The translations under genes were made by a program, and so were the position numbers. Positions 28,869-38,100 of a stretch of 64,000 bases of DNA are shown here, piece by piece. Each line of letters opens with the position of its first letter. The first letter of the stretch is position 1. Origin of the DNA: Dysgonomonas sp. HDW5A (lineage in GTDB: Bacteria; Bacteroidota; Bacteroidia; Bacteroidales; Dysgonomonadaceae); assembly GCF_011299555.1 (NCBI RefSeq), contig NZ_CP049857.1:2108001-2172000 (forward strand). The letters run 5' to 3'. The notes below the pieces were generated by a model. It searched no databases and was not told where the DNA came from. It worked only from the letters and a program-made list of their open reading frames with translations.

Positions 28869-28925
28869 GTAGGGGTGAACCTGTGTGTTCACCTATTTCG
28901 GACAGACACATAGGTCTGCCCCTAC
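28869..28925. repeat. 57-bp element of nested inverted repeats
   Basis: The outer ends are GTAGGGG and CCCCTAC. Each half is itself a palindrome: GGTGAAC-CTGTGT-GTTCACC on the left, GACAGAC-ACATAG-GTCTGCC on the right. The two halves are imperfect inverted copies of each other. It looks like a small mobile palindromic element. Confidence 0.7.
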
Positions 28926-28980
28926 CAACAATAATGTGTCATTACATATTTTCTTTTACTTAAATTAGAATCATTTGACT

Positions 28981-29880
28981 ATGTTGAATTTCCGTCTTCG
29001 GGTTTTTTATTCAGTGGCTACATTCTCAAGCTTTACAAAAGCTGCCGAAGAGATGTTTATCACTCAGCCTGCTGTAACCAAAAATATAAAGGAGCTTGAG
29101 TCTGAATTGGGTATTCGCCTTTTTAACCGGATATCAAATAAAATAACTCTTACTGAGGCAGGAAAGCTTCTTCTGCATTATACGGAGCATGTTCTGACTT
29201 TGGATAAGAAATTTATGTTTGATTTGGGTGTGTTGAAGCAAAAATTTTCGGGAGATCTTAAATTGGGAGCCAGTACTACTATCGGGCAATATGTATTACC
29301 ACCTATACTTGCAAAATTTAAGATGGAACAGCCTGAGATGGAATTGTCGTTACTGAATGACAATACACAGCGGATAGAAACTGCTTTAATTGAGAAAATT
29401 CTGGATCTTGGGATTGTAGAGGGCAATTCTAAAAATAGTCAGTTGAAATACATTCCTTTCATTAAAGACGAAATTGTGGCTATTGCTCACTCCTCACAAC
29501 CCTTATTCGAGAAAGACGAGATTACATTGAATGAGTTTAAAGAAATTCCTTTGGTATTGAGAGAATTAGGATCGGGAAGTTTAGAGGTGATAACCGAAAA
29601 GCTAAGGTTGAAAGATGTGAAATTGAAGGATTTGAATGTTGTAATGCACTTGGGCAGTACAGAGAGTATTAAAACATTTCTGGCAAATTCAAATAGTATC
29701 GGACTTATCTCGATTAATGCTGTCAGCAAAGAAATTGCTAATGGCGAGTTTAAAATTATAGATATAGCTGATTTCGAGATTGTGCGTAACTTTTATTTTA
29801 TTCATTTGCATGGAGTCCCTTCGGGTTTTACAGAAATGTTTATCCAGTATGCCCTCAGTTATTATAACCAGAGGTTATAG
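28981..29880 (+). CDS. LysR-family transcriptional regulator
   Basis: The product has 299 residues from the ATG; a TTG two codons upstream is less likely. The N-terminal winged helix-turn-helix reads F-Y-S-V-A-T-F-S-S-F-T-K-A-A-E-E-M-F-I-T-Q-P-A-V-T-K-N-I-K-E-L-E. The effector domain begins L-K-L-G-A-S-T-T-I-G near residue 92. It lies 74 nt before a YeiH-type exporter gene on the same strand. E. coli likewise has a LysR gene (yeiE) next to yeiH, so control of the exporter is the natural inference. Confidence 0.92.
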   Translation: MLNFRLRVFYSVATFSSFTKAAEEMFITQPAVTKNIKELESELGIRLFNRISNKITLTEAGKLLLHYTEHVLTLDKKFMFDLGVLKQKFSGDLKLGASTTIGQYVLPPILAKFKMEQPEMELSLLNDNTQRIETALIEKILDLGIVEGNSKNSQLKYIPFIKDEIVAIAHSSQPLFEKDEITLNEFKEIPLVLRELGSGSLEVITEKLRLKDVKLKDLNVVMHLGSTESIKTFLANSNSIGLISINAVSKEIANGEFKIIDIADFEIVRNFYFIHLHGVPSGFTEMFIQYALSYYNQRL

Positions 29881-29954
29881 GCGATGAAATATTTGAATAT
29901 ACAACCAAGCTTTTTTTAAGAGACCTTTGTCTGCATAAATCAAACATCAAGAAA

Positions 29955-30881
29955 ATGAAAATTAATTCGAAATTGTTGAAAAAAGGTATCTTTATAATAC
30001 TGGTTATATTGTGTTTGTTTCCTTTTGTGGAACCTCCGGTTGCTCTTCTAGCGGGTTTTATTTTGTCATTTACGATAGGACATCCGTATCTTCATCTCAA
30101 TAACAAGGCGACTAAAATTTTATTACAGGCTTCTGTTGTAGGGCTGGGTTTTGGAATGAATATTTATGATGCAATGGCTGTAGGAAAAGAAGGACTGATA
30201 TTTACCGTTTCGTCTATTGTTCTTACTCTGGCTTTTGGTTTGTTGCTCGGGAAGCTATTTCATATAAATAAAAAAACGAGTGTCTTGGTATCGTCCGGTA
30301 CTGCTATTTGCGGAGGAAGTGCAATCGCTGCAATGGTACCTATTATAGATGCCAATGAGGAAGAAACTTCGGTTTCATTAGGGGTTATATTCGTCTTAAA
30401 TTCAGTTGCACTGTTTTTATTCCCTGTGATTGGTCATCTGTTGAGTATGACACAAGAGCAGTTCGGTCTTTGGTCTGCCATTGCCATACACGACACGAGC
30501 TCTGTTGTGGGTGCTGCTCATAAATATGGGGAAGAAGCACTGAAAATAGCCACAACAGTAAAATTGGAAAGGGCTTTGTGGATAATTCCACTCTCTTTTG
30601 TAACAGCTCTTTTGTATAGGAAGGGTAAGGTGTCTATTCCTTATTTTATTTTTCTATATGTGGTTGCAATGATTATTAATACTTTTATTCCGGCTGTTCA
30701 AACAGTATCACCGGCTATTGTTATGATCGCTAAGAGGGGGTTGACTCTAACTTTATTCCTTATTGGTGCCGGATTAAGTAAAGAGGCCTTAAAGAAGATT
30801 GGTGTAAAACCTTTATTACAAGGTATAATACTCTGGGCTTTTATCTCTATACTGTCTCTTCTTGTGATTTTAAATATGTAG
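29955..30881 (+). CDS. YeiH-family (UPF0324) putative sulfate exporter
   Basis: An integral membrane protein of 308 residues with about ten hydrophobic segments. Family hallmarks are the internal S-S-G-T-A-I-C-G-G-S-A-I-A-A segment near 115 and A-I-H-D-T-S-S-V-V-G-A-A near 180. The name of the family rests on weak evidence for sulfur-anion export, so the substrate is uncertain. It follows the LysR gene and ends before a strong terminator. Confidence 0.85.
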   Translation: MKINSKLLKKGIFIILVILCLFPFVEPPVALLAGFILSFTIGHPYLHLNNKATKILLQASVVGLGFGMNIYDAMAVGKEGLIFTVSSIVLTLAFGLLLGKLFHINKKTSVLVSSGTAICGGSAIAAMVPIIDANEEETSVSLGVIFVLNSVALFLFPVIGHLLSMTQEQFGLWSAIAIHDTSSVVGAAHKYGEEALKIATTVKLERALWIIPLSFVTALLYRKGKVSIPYFIFLYVVAMIINTFIPAVQTVSPAIVMIAKRGLTLTLFLIGAGLSKEALKKIGVKPLLQGIILWAFISILSLLVILNM

Positions 30882-30894
30882 ATATATAAAAAAC

Positions 30895-30924
30895 AAGCAG
30901 CTATAATTGATATTATAGCTGCTT
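30895..30924. terminator. Bidirectional terminator between yeiH-like and membrane-Nudix genes
   Basis: A 13-bp perfect stem (AAGCAGCTATAAT) with loop TGAT between convergent genes. An A-run before it acts as T-run for the leftward transcript. Confidence 0.8.
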
Positions 30925-30943
30925 AGTTCTTTTATATTGTATC

Positions 30944-32077
30944 TCAATTATTTTGAGTTACTTCTCTTTTTAATATATCTGCCTGAATAACAGTGTTTTT
31001 TAAATATTCATATTCCAGTTGGAAGCATTCACTGAATATGTTATCCTCAAGCAAGCTTTGCTCTATTTGCTTGGGAGTCCAGAATTTACCATCCAGTAAA
31101 CTGATACTTTTGAGCTGATCTTCATTTTCTATTCTGGATACGAATAAGAATACCAGACGCTTTACATCTTCATTTTCGAATACGTATTTTAAAAGGAAGT
31201 TGAAAGGTAGCTCTTGCATATTTAATGCTTTTGATATGCTATTTCTTACCGATATATTTATCTCGTGATTAAAAAGCATTAGCTTCTCGAAAGGGTGATC
31301 ATACATAGAGGGGTTTATGCTGTTACTGCCCGGCCTCTTTTGTATATAGATTTCGCCATTATGTATCAACGCAATACGTACCATTGGATGCATAAAGCGT
31401 TTCTTCATCTTAGAGGATACCGATTTAGCAATTCGACCTGTAACTTCGCCTGATTCGTTAACGATGGGTAGCCACTCCTCTTTTCTTAATTGCTTAACAA
31501 TGTTTCTGGTCTTGATTTCCTCATAAACAATAATGGAAGCGAGTATTGTCACAGGTATTATTGTGTAGAATACATTATTAATTAAAGAGTTCGGATCCAA
31601 ATCACGTTGAACTAATTGATAGATCAACAATATAAATATATGAAATGTCAATCCGTATTGGGTAAGCTTTGCAACCTCAAAAAACTCTCCAAGGAATGTC
31701 TTTTGAATGATACTTTGCTTTTTTCCTAAGTACATATTTATATATGCTTTTCCTAATCTTACGGTAAAGAGAAGACTGACGAATATAACTTCGAAAAACA
31801 CAAGATACATTAATTCTGGTATGGTGGTCTTGTGTAAAATATACCAGAGAATAAGTGTCGTGAAAAGTGCGAGGAAATTCAGTATGAACATAAGTCCACA
31901 CGCATTAGACTTGGTGTAAAATCTAAGAATAATGTCTGCAGTGCCCGCAAACAGGACAGAGATTATTAATGAATAACCAATATTACTAGTTGCTGTGAAT
32001 AATGCTATATATAGTATACTAGCTAGCAATCCTAGTGAAGGGTTTACTAAGTATTTTTTTGCTCCTTTTGAAATCAT
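30944..32077 (-). CDS. Membrane protein with a degenerate C-terminal Nudix-like domain
   Basis: The product has 377 residues. The N-terminal 190 residues hold about six hydrophobic segments. The C-terminal part starts E-E-W-L-P-I-V-N-E-S-G-E-V-T-G-R and continues H-P-M-V-R-I-A-L-I-H-N-G-E-I-Y-I-Q-K-R, closely parallel to the true Nudix protein at 44411. Where the catalytic G-x5-E-x7-R-E-x2-E-E box should be, the sequence reads Y-D-H-P-F-E-K-L-M-L-F-N-H-E-I-N-I-S-V-R-N-S, so the metal-binding glutamates are absent. It is probably a non-catalytic sensor or binding domain at the membrane. The function is unknown. Confidence 0.72.
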   Translation of the reverse strand: MISKGAKKYLVNPSLGLLASILYIALFTATSNIGYSLIISVLFAGTADIILRFYTKSNACGLMFILNFLALFTTLILWYILHKTTIPELMYLVFFEVIFVSLLFTVRLGKAYINMYLGKKQSIIQKTFLGEFFEVAKLTQYGLTFHIFILLIYQLVQRDLDPNSLINNVFYTIIPVTILASIIVYEEIKTRNIVKQLRKEEWLPIVNESGEVTGRIAKSVSSKMKKRFMHPMVRIALIHNGEIYIQKRPGSNSINPSMYDHPFEKLMLFNHEINISVRNSISKALNMQELPFNFLLKYVFENEDVKRLVFLFVSRIENEDQLKSISLLDGKFWTPKQIEQSLLEDNIFSECFQLEYEYLKNTVIQADILKREVTQNN

Positions 32078-32328
32078 AAATTACATATATACAGATGGTT
32101 TACTCCTTGATGGTGTTAGCATGTTACAATTGTCATTTTCTAAATATACAACTTATTATTGCCTTATTTCTCAGGGTTTTATATTAAAACAAATATCAAT
32201 AAGTTTTGTTTATTGAGTAAATTAAATATAGATTCTAATACACTAAGAAGCTGTGATAGATTAGTCTTTTGTACGCATCGACTGTAAATATATATTATAA
32301 AATGTAATTTTCGATGTTTATCTAAAGT

Positions 32329-32358
32329 AAAAAAACGCAGGAGTTTTTTACTCCTGCG
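32329..32358 (-). terminator. Terminator of dipeptidyl peptidase IV gene
   Basis: CGCAGGAGT pairs with ACTCCTGCG around a 5-nt loop. On the minus strand it is followed by seven T residues and lies just after the stop codon. Confidence 0.85.
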
Positions 32359-32366
32359 CTCCGGCC

Positions 32367-34520
32367 TTATTTAAACTTCAAAAAATCAATCACTTTTGTA
32401 TATAAATAATTTCTATTATGACTTCCCGGGATAGAGTGATTTTGATCAGGGAAGACAAAAAGCTCGAATTGTTTATTTGCTTTTATCAATGCTGATGTGT
32501 ATTCTATTGTATTTTGGAAATGAACATTGTCATCGGCTGTTCCGTGAATTAGGAGAAGCCGTCCGGATAAAGATGAGGCTAAAGTGCTGGGCGAGCTGTT
32601 TTGATATCCAGAGGCATTTTGCTGAGGAGTTCGCATATACCGCTCGGTATATACCGAATCATAGAAACGCCAATCGGTAACAGGTGCGATAGCAACTCCC
32701 GATTTGAATACGTCGTTTCCTCTGCTTAAGCTCATAAGAACATTATAGCCGCCGTAGCTCCAGCCCCAGATTGAAATATTAGCAGCATCGATGTAGGGTA
32801 ATGTCCCGAAATACCGTGCAGCTGCAATCTGGTCATCGGATTCTTTTATCCCTAAATTCATATAAGTGCATTTTCGGAATTCCTGACCGCGGGCACCTGT
32901 GCCTCGTCCGTCTACAGCTACCACTATATAATCTTGAGTAGTCAGATAGTCAACCCAATCGATATTAAAACGATCTAATACTTCTTGTGAATCAGGCCCG
33001 CTGTATTGAACCATCAATAAGGGATATTTTTTGCTCGAGTTGAAATTCGCAGGTTTAAGCATCCATGCATTAAGAGAAGTGCCGTCTGCTCCTTTTACCG
33101 TAATGAACTCTTTTTTAGGCAGACCTAAAGAGGGTAGTTTACTTTTCAGCTCTTTGTTGTCTTCAAGAACTCTCAATTCTTTTCCAGAAGCATCATTCAT
33201 GGTTATCAAAGAAGGATTTTCGGTGTTAGACCAATTATTGATGAAGTATTTACCATTCGAACTAAAGCCGGCAGTATTATATCCTGCTTTTGTTGATAAT
33301 TTGGTTTTAGTGCCTTTAAGGATGTCTACTTTATATATAGCTCTTTGAAGTGGACTCTCTTCTGCCGCTTGGTAGTAAACGGTTTTGCTTACAGGGTCGC
33401 AAGCCAAAATTTCCATAACATCATAATTACCCGATGTTAGCTGTTTTTGTTGAACTCCGGTTAATGAGTATATATAAATATGACTATAACCATCTTTTTC
33501 GCTGATATATGTAAATTGATCCCCTAAGAAATGAATCGAATTAAAGAAATCATAATTGATGTATCTGTCGTTTTGTTCTCTCAGAATTAGTTTGGCTATA
33601 GTTGTTCTGGGATCGGCAAAATACATATTAAAATCGTTCTGATCACGATTGAGTGTCATTATAGCTAACTGAGAGGTAGGAGTAAACTCAATTTTGGGTA
33701 TATATTCAAAACTAGTATTAGCCGGGAAATTTATAGGTCTGATTGTCTTTGATTCAATATCAAAAATGTTGCAAGTCACTTTTGAGTTAGCTTCGCCTGC
33801 TTTTGGATATTTAAAGGATATAAAATCTGGATACAATTGTTGCTTGAAGTTTTGAAACGAAAATTCAGGAACCTTAGTCTCATCAAATCTTACATAGGAT
33901 AACAGTTTATTATCAGGCGAAAAATCCATTAATGCTGTTGTACCAAATTCTTCTTCATATACCCAATCGGTAGCACCATTTATGATTTTACCTATTTCTC
34001 CGTCTTTCGTAATCTGTGACTCTGTTCCATAATCAAACTTAGATAGCCATATATTGTTGTCACAAACATAAGCGAGCATACGTCCGTCACGAGAAAATAT
34101 AGGAGCCATTTGTTTTGACTTATTGTCGCTTAATTTGCGTATCAAATTGCGGCGTATATCGAAGTAAAAATAATCGGCTTTAAACGATCGGCGATATATT
34201 TGTTCACTGTTGGTATAAACAACGAGTCGGTTTTCGTCAGGACTCATAATGAACCCTTCAAAAGAAGGAATGTTGCAATCGCGTGCCGTTTGTATATCAA
34301 ATACTGTTTCCACAGGCTGTCCTGTTTTATAAGAGTATTTTATAATTTTAGTTTTTGATTGATCTGCTTGGAAATAGAATTCGCCGTCTGCCGAAGATAC
34401 TTCCGAAGCTATTCCTTTAGCTCTGTATTTACCGTCGGTAATATCTTTTAGATTTAGTGTTTGGGCAAAAAAAGAGGTTGAAACCAGCATTGCAAGAAGC
34501 ACAAAACAAACTTTTTTCAT
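32367..34520 (-). CDS. Dipeptidyl peptidase IV (S9B serine peptidase)
   Basis: A secreted peptidase that removes X-Pro or X-Ala dipeptides from N-termini. It has 717 residues with a signal peptide (ends S-F-F-A before Q-T-L). The N-terminal eight-bladed propeller contains the D-W-V-Y-E-E-E-F substrate-binding motif (double Glu that holds the free N-terminus). The C-terminal hydrolase has nucleophile Ser in G-W-S-Y-G-G, Asp663 region G-T-A-D-D-N and His695 in D-Q-N-H-S-I. All key residues are present. It is probably periplasmic and feeds peptide use. It is a single gene with its own -7 box and terminator. Confidence 0.93.
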   Translation of the reverse strand: MKKVCFVLLAMLVSTSFFAQTLNLKDITDGKYRAKGIASEVSSADGEFYFQADQSKTKIIKYSYKTGQPVETVFDIQTARDCNIPSFEGFIMSPDENRLVVYTNSEQIYRRSFKADYFYFDIRRNLIRKLSDNKSKQMAPIFSRDGRMLAYVCDNNIWLSKFDYGTESQITKDGEIGKIINGATDWVYEEEFGTTALMDFSPDNKLLSYVRFDETKVPEFSFQNFKQQLYPDFISFKYPKAGEANSKVTCNIFDIESKTIRPINFPANTSFEYIPKIEFTPTSQLAIMTLNRDQNDFNMYFADPRTTIAKLILREQNDRYINYDFFNSIHFLGDQFTYISEKDGYSHIYIYSLTGVQQKQLTSGNYDVMEILACDPVSKTVYYQAAEESPLQRAIYKVDILKGTKTKLSTKAGYNTAGFSSNGKYFINNWSNTENPSLITMNDASGKELRVLEDNKELKSKLPSLGLPKKEFITVKGADGTSLNAWMLKPANFNSSKKYPLLMVQYSGPDSQEVLDRFNIDWVDYLTTQDYIVVAVDGRGTGARGQEFRKCTYMNLGIKESDDQIAAARYFGTLPYIDAANISIWGWSYGGYNVLMSLSRGNDVFKSGVAIAPVTDWRFYDSVYTERYMRTPQQNASGYQNSSPSTLASSLSGRLLLIHGTADDNVHFQNTIEYTSALIKANKQFELFVFPDQNHSIPGSHNRNYLYTKVIDFLKFK

Positions 34521-34543
34521 AGGTTATATTATTTTATACAATA

Positions 34544-34551
34544 CAAATATA
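34544..34551 (-). promoter_or_regulatory. -7 box of the dipeptidyl peptidase gene
   Basis: TATATTTG on the minus strand, exact consensus, 24 nt before the ATG. No TTTG is seen at the -33 position. Confidence 0.55.
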
Positions 34552-34600
34552 CATTCTTTCGATGTAGAATCTTAACTTCGTTTCCTAAAAAATATACCGT

Positions 34601-35002
34601 ATGATAAATGAAGTGCCCTATTCTGATGTATTGGAAATCCGTCATAAAGTAATGTATCCCGAAAAAGAAATAGATTATGTTATATTGCCTGAAGATGATA
34701 AAGGCTTGCATATCGGATATTATAAAGAAGGGCTATTGGTAAGCGTGTTGTCTTTATTCTTGAATAATAGAGAATTACAGTTTCGTAAATTTGCGACATT
34801 AGCCGAATTTCAAGGACAAGGTTATGGTTCGGAATTATTGAAATGGGTACTTGATTATGCGAATGACATGAAGTTTGAAAGGGTTTGGTGTAATTCGAGA
34901 ATCGAAAAAACCGATTTTTATAAAAAGTTTGAATTTGTCGAAACCGATCAAATTTTCGAAAAAGACGGTCGTCAGTTTGTTATTTTAGAAAGAAAATTCT
35001 AA
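34601..35002 (+). CDS. GNAT-family N-acetyltransferase
   Basis: A small cytoplasmic acetyltransferase of 133 residues. The acetyl-CoA loop reads A-E-F-Q-G-Q-G-Y-G-S-E-L-L (Q-x-x-G-x-G/A type). It is preceded by the beta strand Q-F-R-K-F-A-T-L and followed by the helix and K-T-D-F-Y-K-K-F-E-F, the usual C-terminal motif. The substrate is unknown. It is divergent from the peptidase gene, and a decayed palindrome follows the stop. Confidence 0.85.
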   Translation: MINEVPYSDVLEIRHKVMYPEKEIDYVILPEDDKGLHIGYYKEGLLVSVLSLFLNNRELQFRKFATLAEFQGQGYGSELLKWVLDYANDMKFERVWCNSRIEKTDFYKKFEFVETDQIFEKDGRQFVILERKF

Positions 35003-35025
35003 CAAGATGCTTTGAGACCTTAAAA
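35001..35025 (+). repeat. Decayed copy of the dispersed palindrome
   Basis: AACAAGATGCTTTGAGACCT followed by TAAAA keeps the right arm TGAGACCTTAAAA and the AACAA flank, but the left arm is changed to GATGCT. It begins at the stop codon of the acetyltransferase gene. Confidence 0.4.
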
Positions 35026-35061
35026 AAAAATAATGAACACCTTTATTTTCTTCTATTTAAC

Positions 35062-35069
35062 TATATTTG
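35062..35069 (+). promoter_or_regulatory. -7 box of the DUF2723 gene
   Basis: TATATTTG, exact consensus, 67 nt before the start codon. The -33 region is not clear. Confidence 0.5.
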
Positions 35070-35136
35070 CAACTTTGTTCTTATAGACACAGAAGTTGTA
35101 ATCACGAATTTTTATAATAAACATTTAATTTTCAAC

Positions 35137-38100
35137 ATGAAAAAGTATAACCTAGTCAATAACATTTTTGGGTGGTTGAGCTTTATTATTGCAGCAATTA
35201 CCTATTTGTTGACAATCGAACCTACTGCAAGTTTTTGGGATTGTGGTGAGTTTATTACTTCGGCATATAAATTTGAAGTGGGACACCCTCCCGGTGCTCC
35301 TTTTTTCATGTTGACAGGAAAGTTTTTCACACTCTTTGCATCTGATGTGACTCAGGTAGCAAAAATGGTTAACACCATGTCTGCCTTATTGAGTGCATTA
35401 ACTATACTATTCCTTTTCTGGACAATAACGCATCTCGCAAAAAAACTGATATATGCCGATACCGATAAAGAAATGTCGTTAGGACAAATGATTGCAATTA
35501 TTGGTTCAGGTCTTGTAGGAGCGTTAGTATATACATTCTCCGATACATTTTGGTTCTCAGCTGTTGAGGGTGAAGTTTATGCTTTCTCGTCTATGTTTAC
35601 CGCTTTGGTATTCTGGTTAATTCTGAAATGGGAAAATAGAGCCGATAAACCAGGTTCTGATAAGTGGTTGGTTTTGATAGCTTATACTATGGGATTGTCT
35701 ATTGGGGTTCACTTGTTGAACTTGCTTTGTATCCCTGCCATTGTATTGGTTTATTATTTCAAAAAGACACAAACTCCGAACTTTAAGGGAATATTATTGG
35801 CACTACTTGGTTCGATGGGATTGATCGTGGTTTTAATGTACGGTGTTATTCCTGGATTTACTAAAGTAGGTGGTGCTGTTGAACTATTCTTTGTAAATAC
35901 GTTAGGCTTCTCATATAACAGTGGGGTATTTACCTATTTAATTATTTTACTTTTATCTCTTGCCTGGGGACTTTATGAAACTCTATCATCAAAAGGCAAT
36001 CTGAAAAGAGCTAAAATAGCTTTTATCTTAACAATGGCATTATCGGGTATAACATTTATCGGATCGAATGTTTTACTTTGGATTGTTCTATTAGGAGGTT
36101 TAATCTTCTTCTGCTTCAAAGGACAGAAGGTTACCTTCAGATTGGTTAATACAAGCCTTTTGTGTTTGTTGGTAATATTAATTGGATATTCTTCGTTCGC
36201 TATAATACCTATTCGTTCTACAGCGAATACACCGATGGATCAAAACTCCCCCGAAGATGTATTCTCATTGACCGATTATCTAAATCGTGAACAGTATGGA
36301 GATTCTCCTTTGGTTTATGGGCGTACTTATGCCTCAGAGGTAAAAAGAGATGCAAGTGGTAAGGCTATTGAAGCTTCAAAGAAAGCTAGATATGACAGAA
36401 TTGTAAAGAAATCGCCGGATGAGAAAGACCGTTATTTTATAGCTAGTGAGGCGCCTTCATATGAATATACAAATACAATGCTATTCCCTCGTATGTATTC
36501 TGACGATCCTCGCCATATTCAAGGATATAAGAATTGGGGTGGTATTACAGACGCAAAAGTTCCTCCTACATTCTTTGAGAATCTGCAATACTTATTTAAA
36601 TATCAAATAAATTTCATGTATTGGAGATACTTTATGTGGAATTTCTCCGGTCGTCAGAATGATATCCAATCATTAGGCGAAATAAATAATGGTAACTGGA
36701 TGACAGGTATCAGTTTTATTGATGAGCATGTACTCGGCTTAGGGCCACAAGATAATTTACCTCCTGATATTGCCGATAATAAAGGACATAATGTGTTTTA
36801 TATGCTACCTCTTATTTTAGGTTTATGTGGTATCTTTTTCCAATTGACCAGAGGTAAAAAAGGAGAGCAACAACTGTGGATTACCTTCATGTTGTTTTTT
36901 ATGACAGGTTTGGCTATTGTGCTCTATCTGAATCAAAAACCTTACGAACCACGTGAAAGAGATTATGCATATGCCGGATCGTTCTATGCTTTTAGTATTT
37001 GGGTCGGGCTGGGTGTTGCTGCTCTTTGGACTTTGCTCAAGCGATATGTTCCTGAGACTGTAGCTGCGGCTGTGGTAACAGTGCTGGCTCTGTTGGTTCC
37101 TGTGCAAATGGTCTCTCAAACTTGGGATGATCATGATCGCTCAAACCGATACACAATGCGTGATTTTGGAATGAACTATCTGCGAAGTGTCGAAAAAGAT
37201 GGTATCCTGTTTACGAATGGCGATAATGATACATTCCCTCTTTGGTATGCTCAGGAAGTTGAAGGCTTCCGTACTGATGTTCGTGTGTCTAACTTAAGTT
37301 ATCTGCAAACCGACTGGTATGTAGATCAAATGCGTCGTCAGGCTTATGACTCAAAACCACTTCCTATAGAATGGGACAAGTCTCGCTATATCGGAGACAA
37401 GGGTATGTATGCCTATGTGATTACAAAAGATCAAATAGAAAGTGTTCTGAAACAGCAACTCGAAAAGCAAGGAGGTGCCTCGTGGATGGATAAAATGCAG
37501 AATGATCAAAATTTCAATTTTGGAAATTATTACGATAAAAATGCATTTACCGACACTGTTTCCTTAGATAATATAATGGAGATATTGAAGACACAGGATA
37601 GTTATATTCCAAAGAATCCGTTTATCGAAGGTGGAGGTAAAGAATTTATTATTCCCGGAAACCTTTTATATATGCCCGTTGATACTGCTGCTGTTGACTG
37701 GAAAGCCTTGGATGCAGCACCATCTCCTCATATGGTGATCAACTTAGGAAATAAAAATGTTTTATATCGTCAGGAATTAATGATTCTGGAGATGTTGAAC
37801 AATATCAATAAAGACGGATGGAAACGACCTATATATTTTGCAACTACCGTTGGTAGCGATATGTATTTGAATCTGAAAGATAAGAACTTTATGCTCGAAG
37901 GTTTGGCATATAGAATTACACCGGGGAAAATAAATCCTACAGGAGTTAATACTGAAGTTGCTTATGATAATATGGTCAATAAGTTTAAATGGGGAGGCAT
38001 TGATAATCCGAAAGTATATTTAGATGAGAATAACTTAAGGATGTGTAAGACATTCCGAATCATGTTTAATGAACTTATTGCAGCCCTAATTAATGAAGGT

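Larger units (their letters stand above)
27693..28980. other. Long gene-free region with structured repeats
   Basis: About 1.3 kb without a credible gene. The short frames on both strands at about 27927-28288 follow from a GC-richer structured block, not from protein-like sequence. The region holds that block, a stretch with repeated TTTTGTCAC/TTTTGTAAC words at about 28636-28780, and a 57-bp nested inverted repeat. The right end is the lysR leader. Confidence 0.7.
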
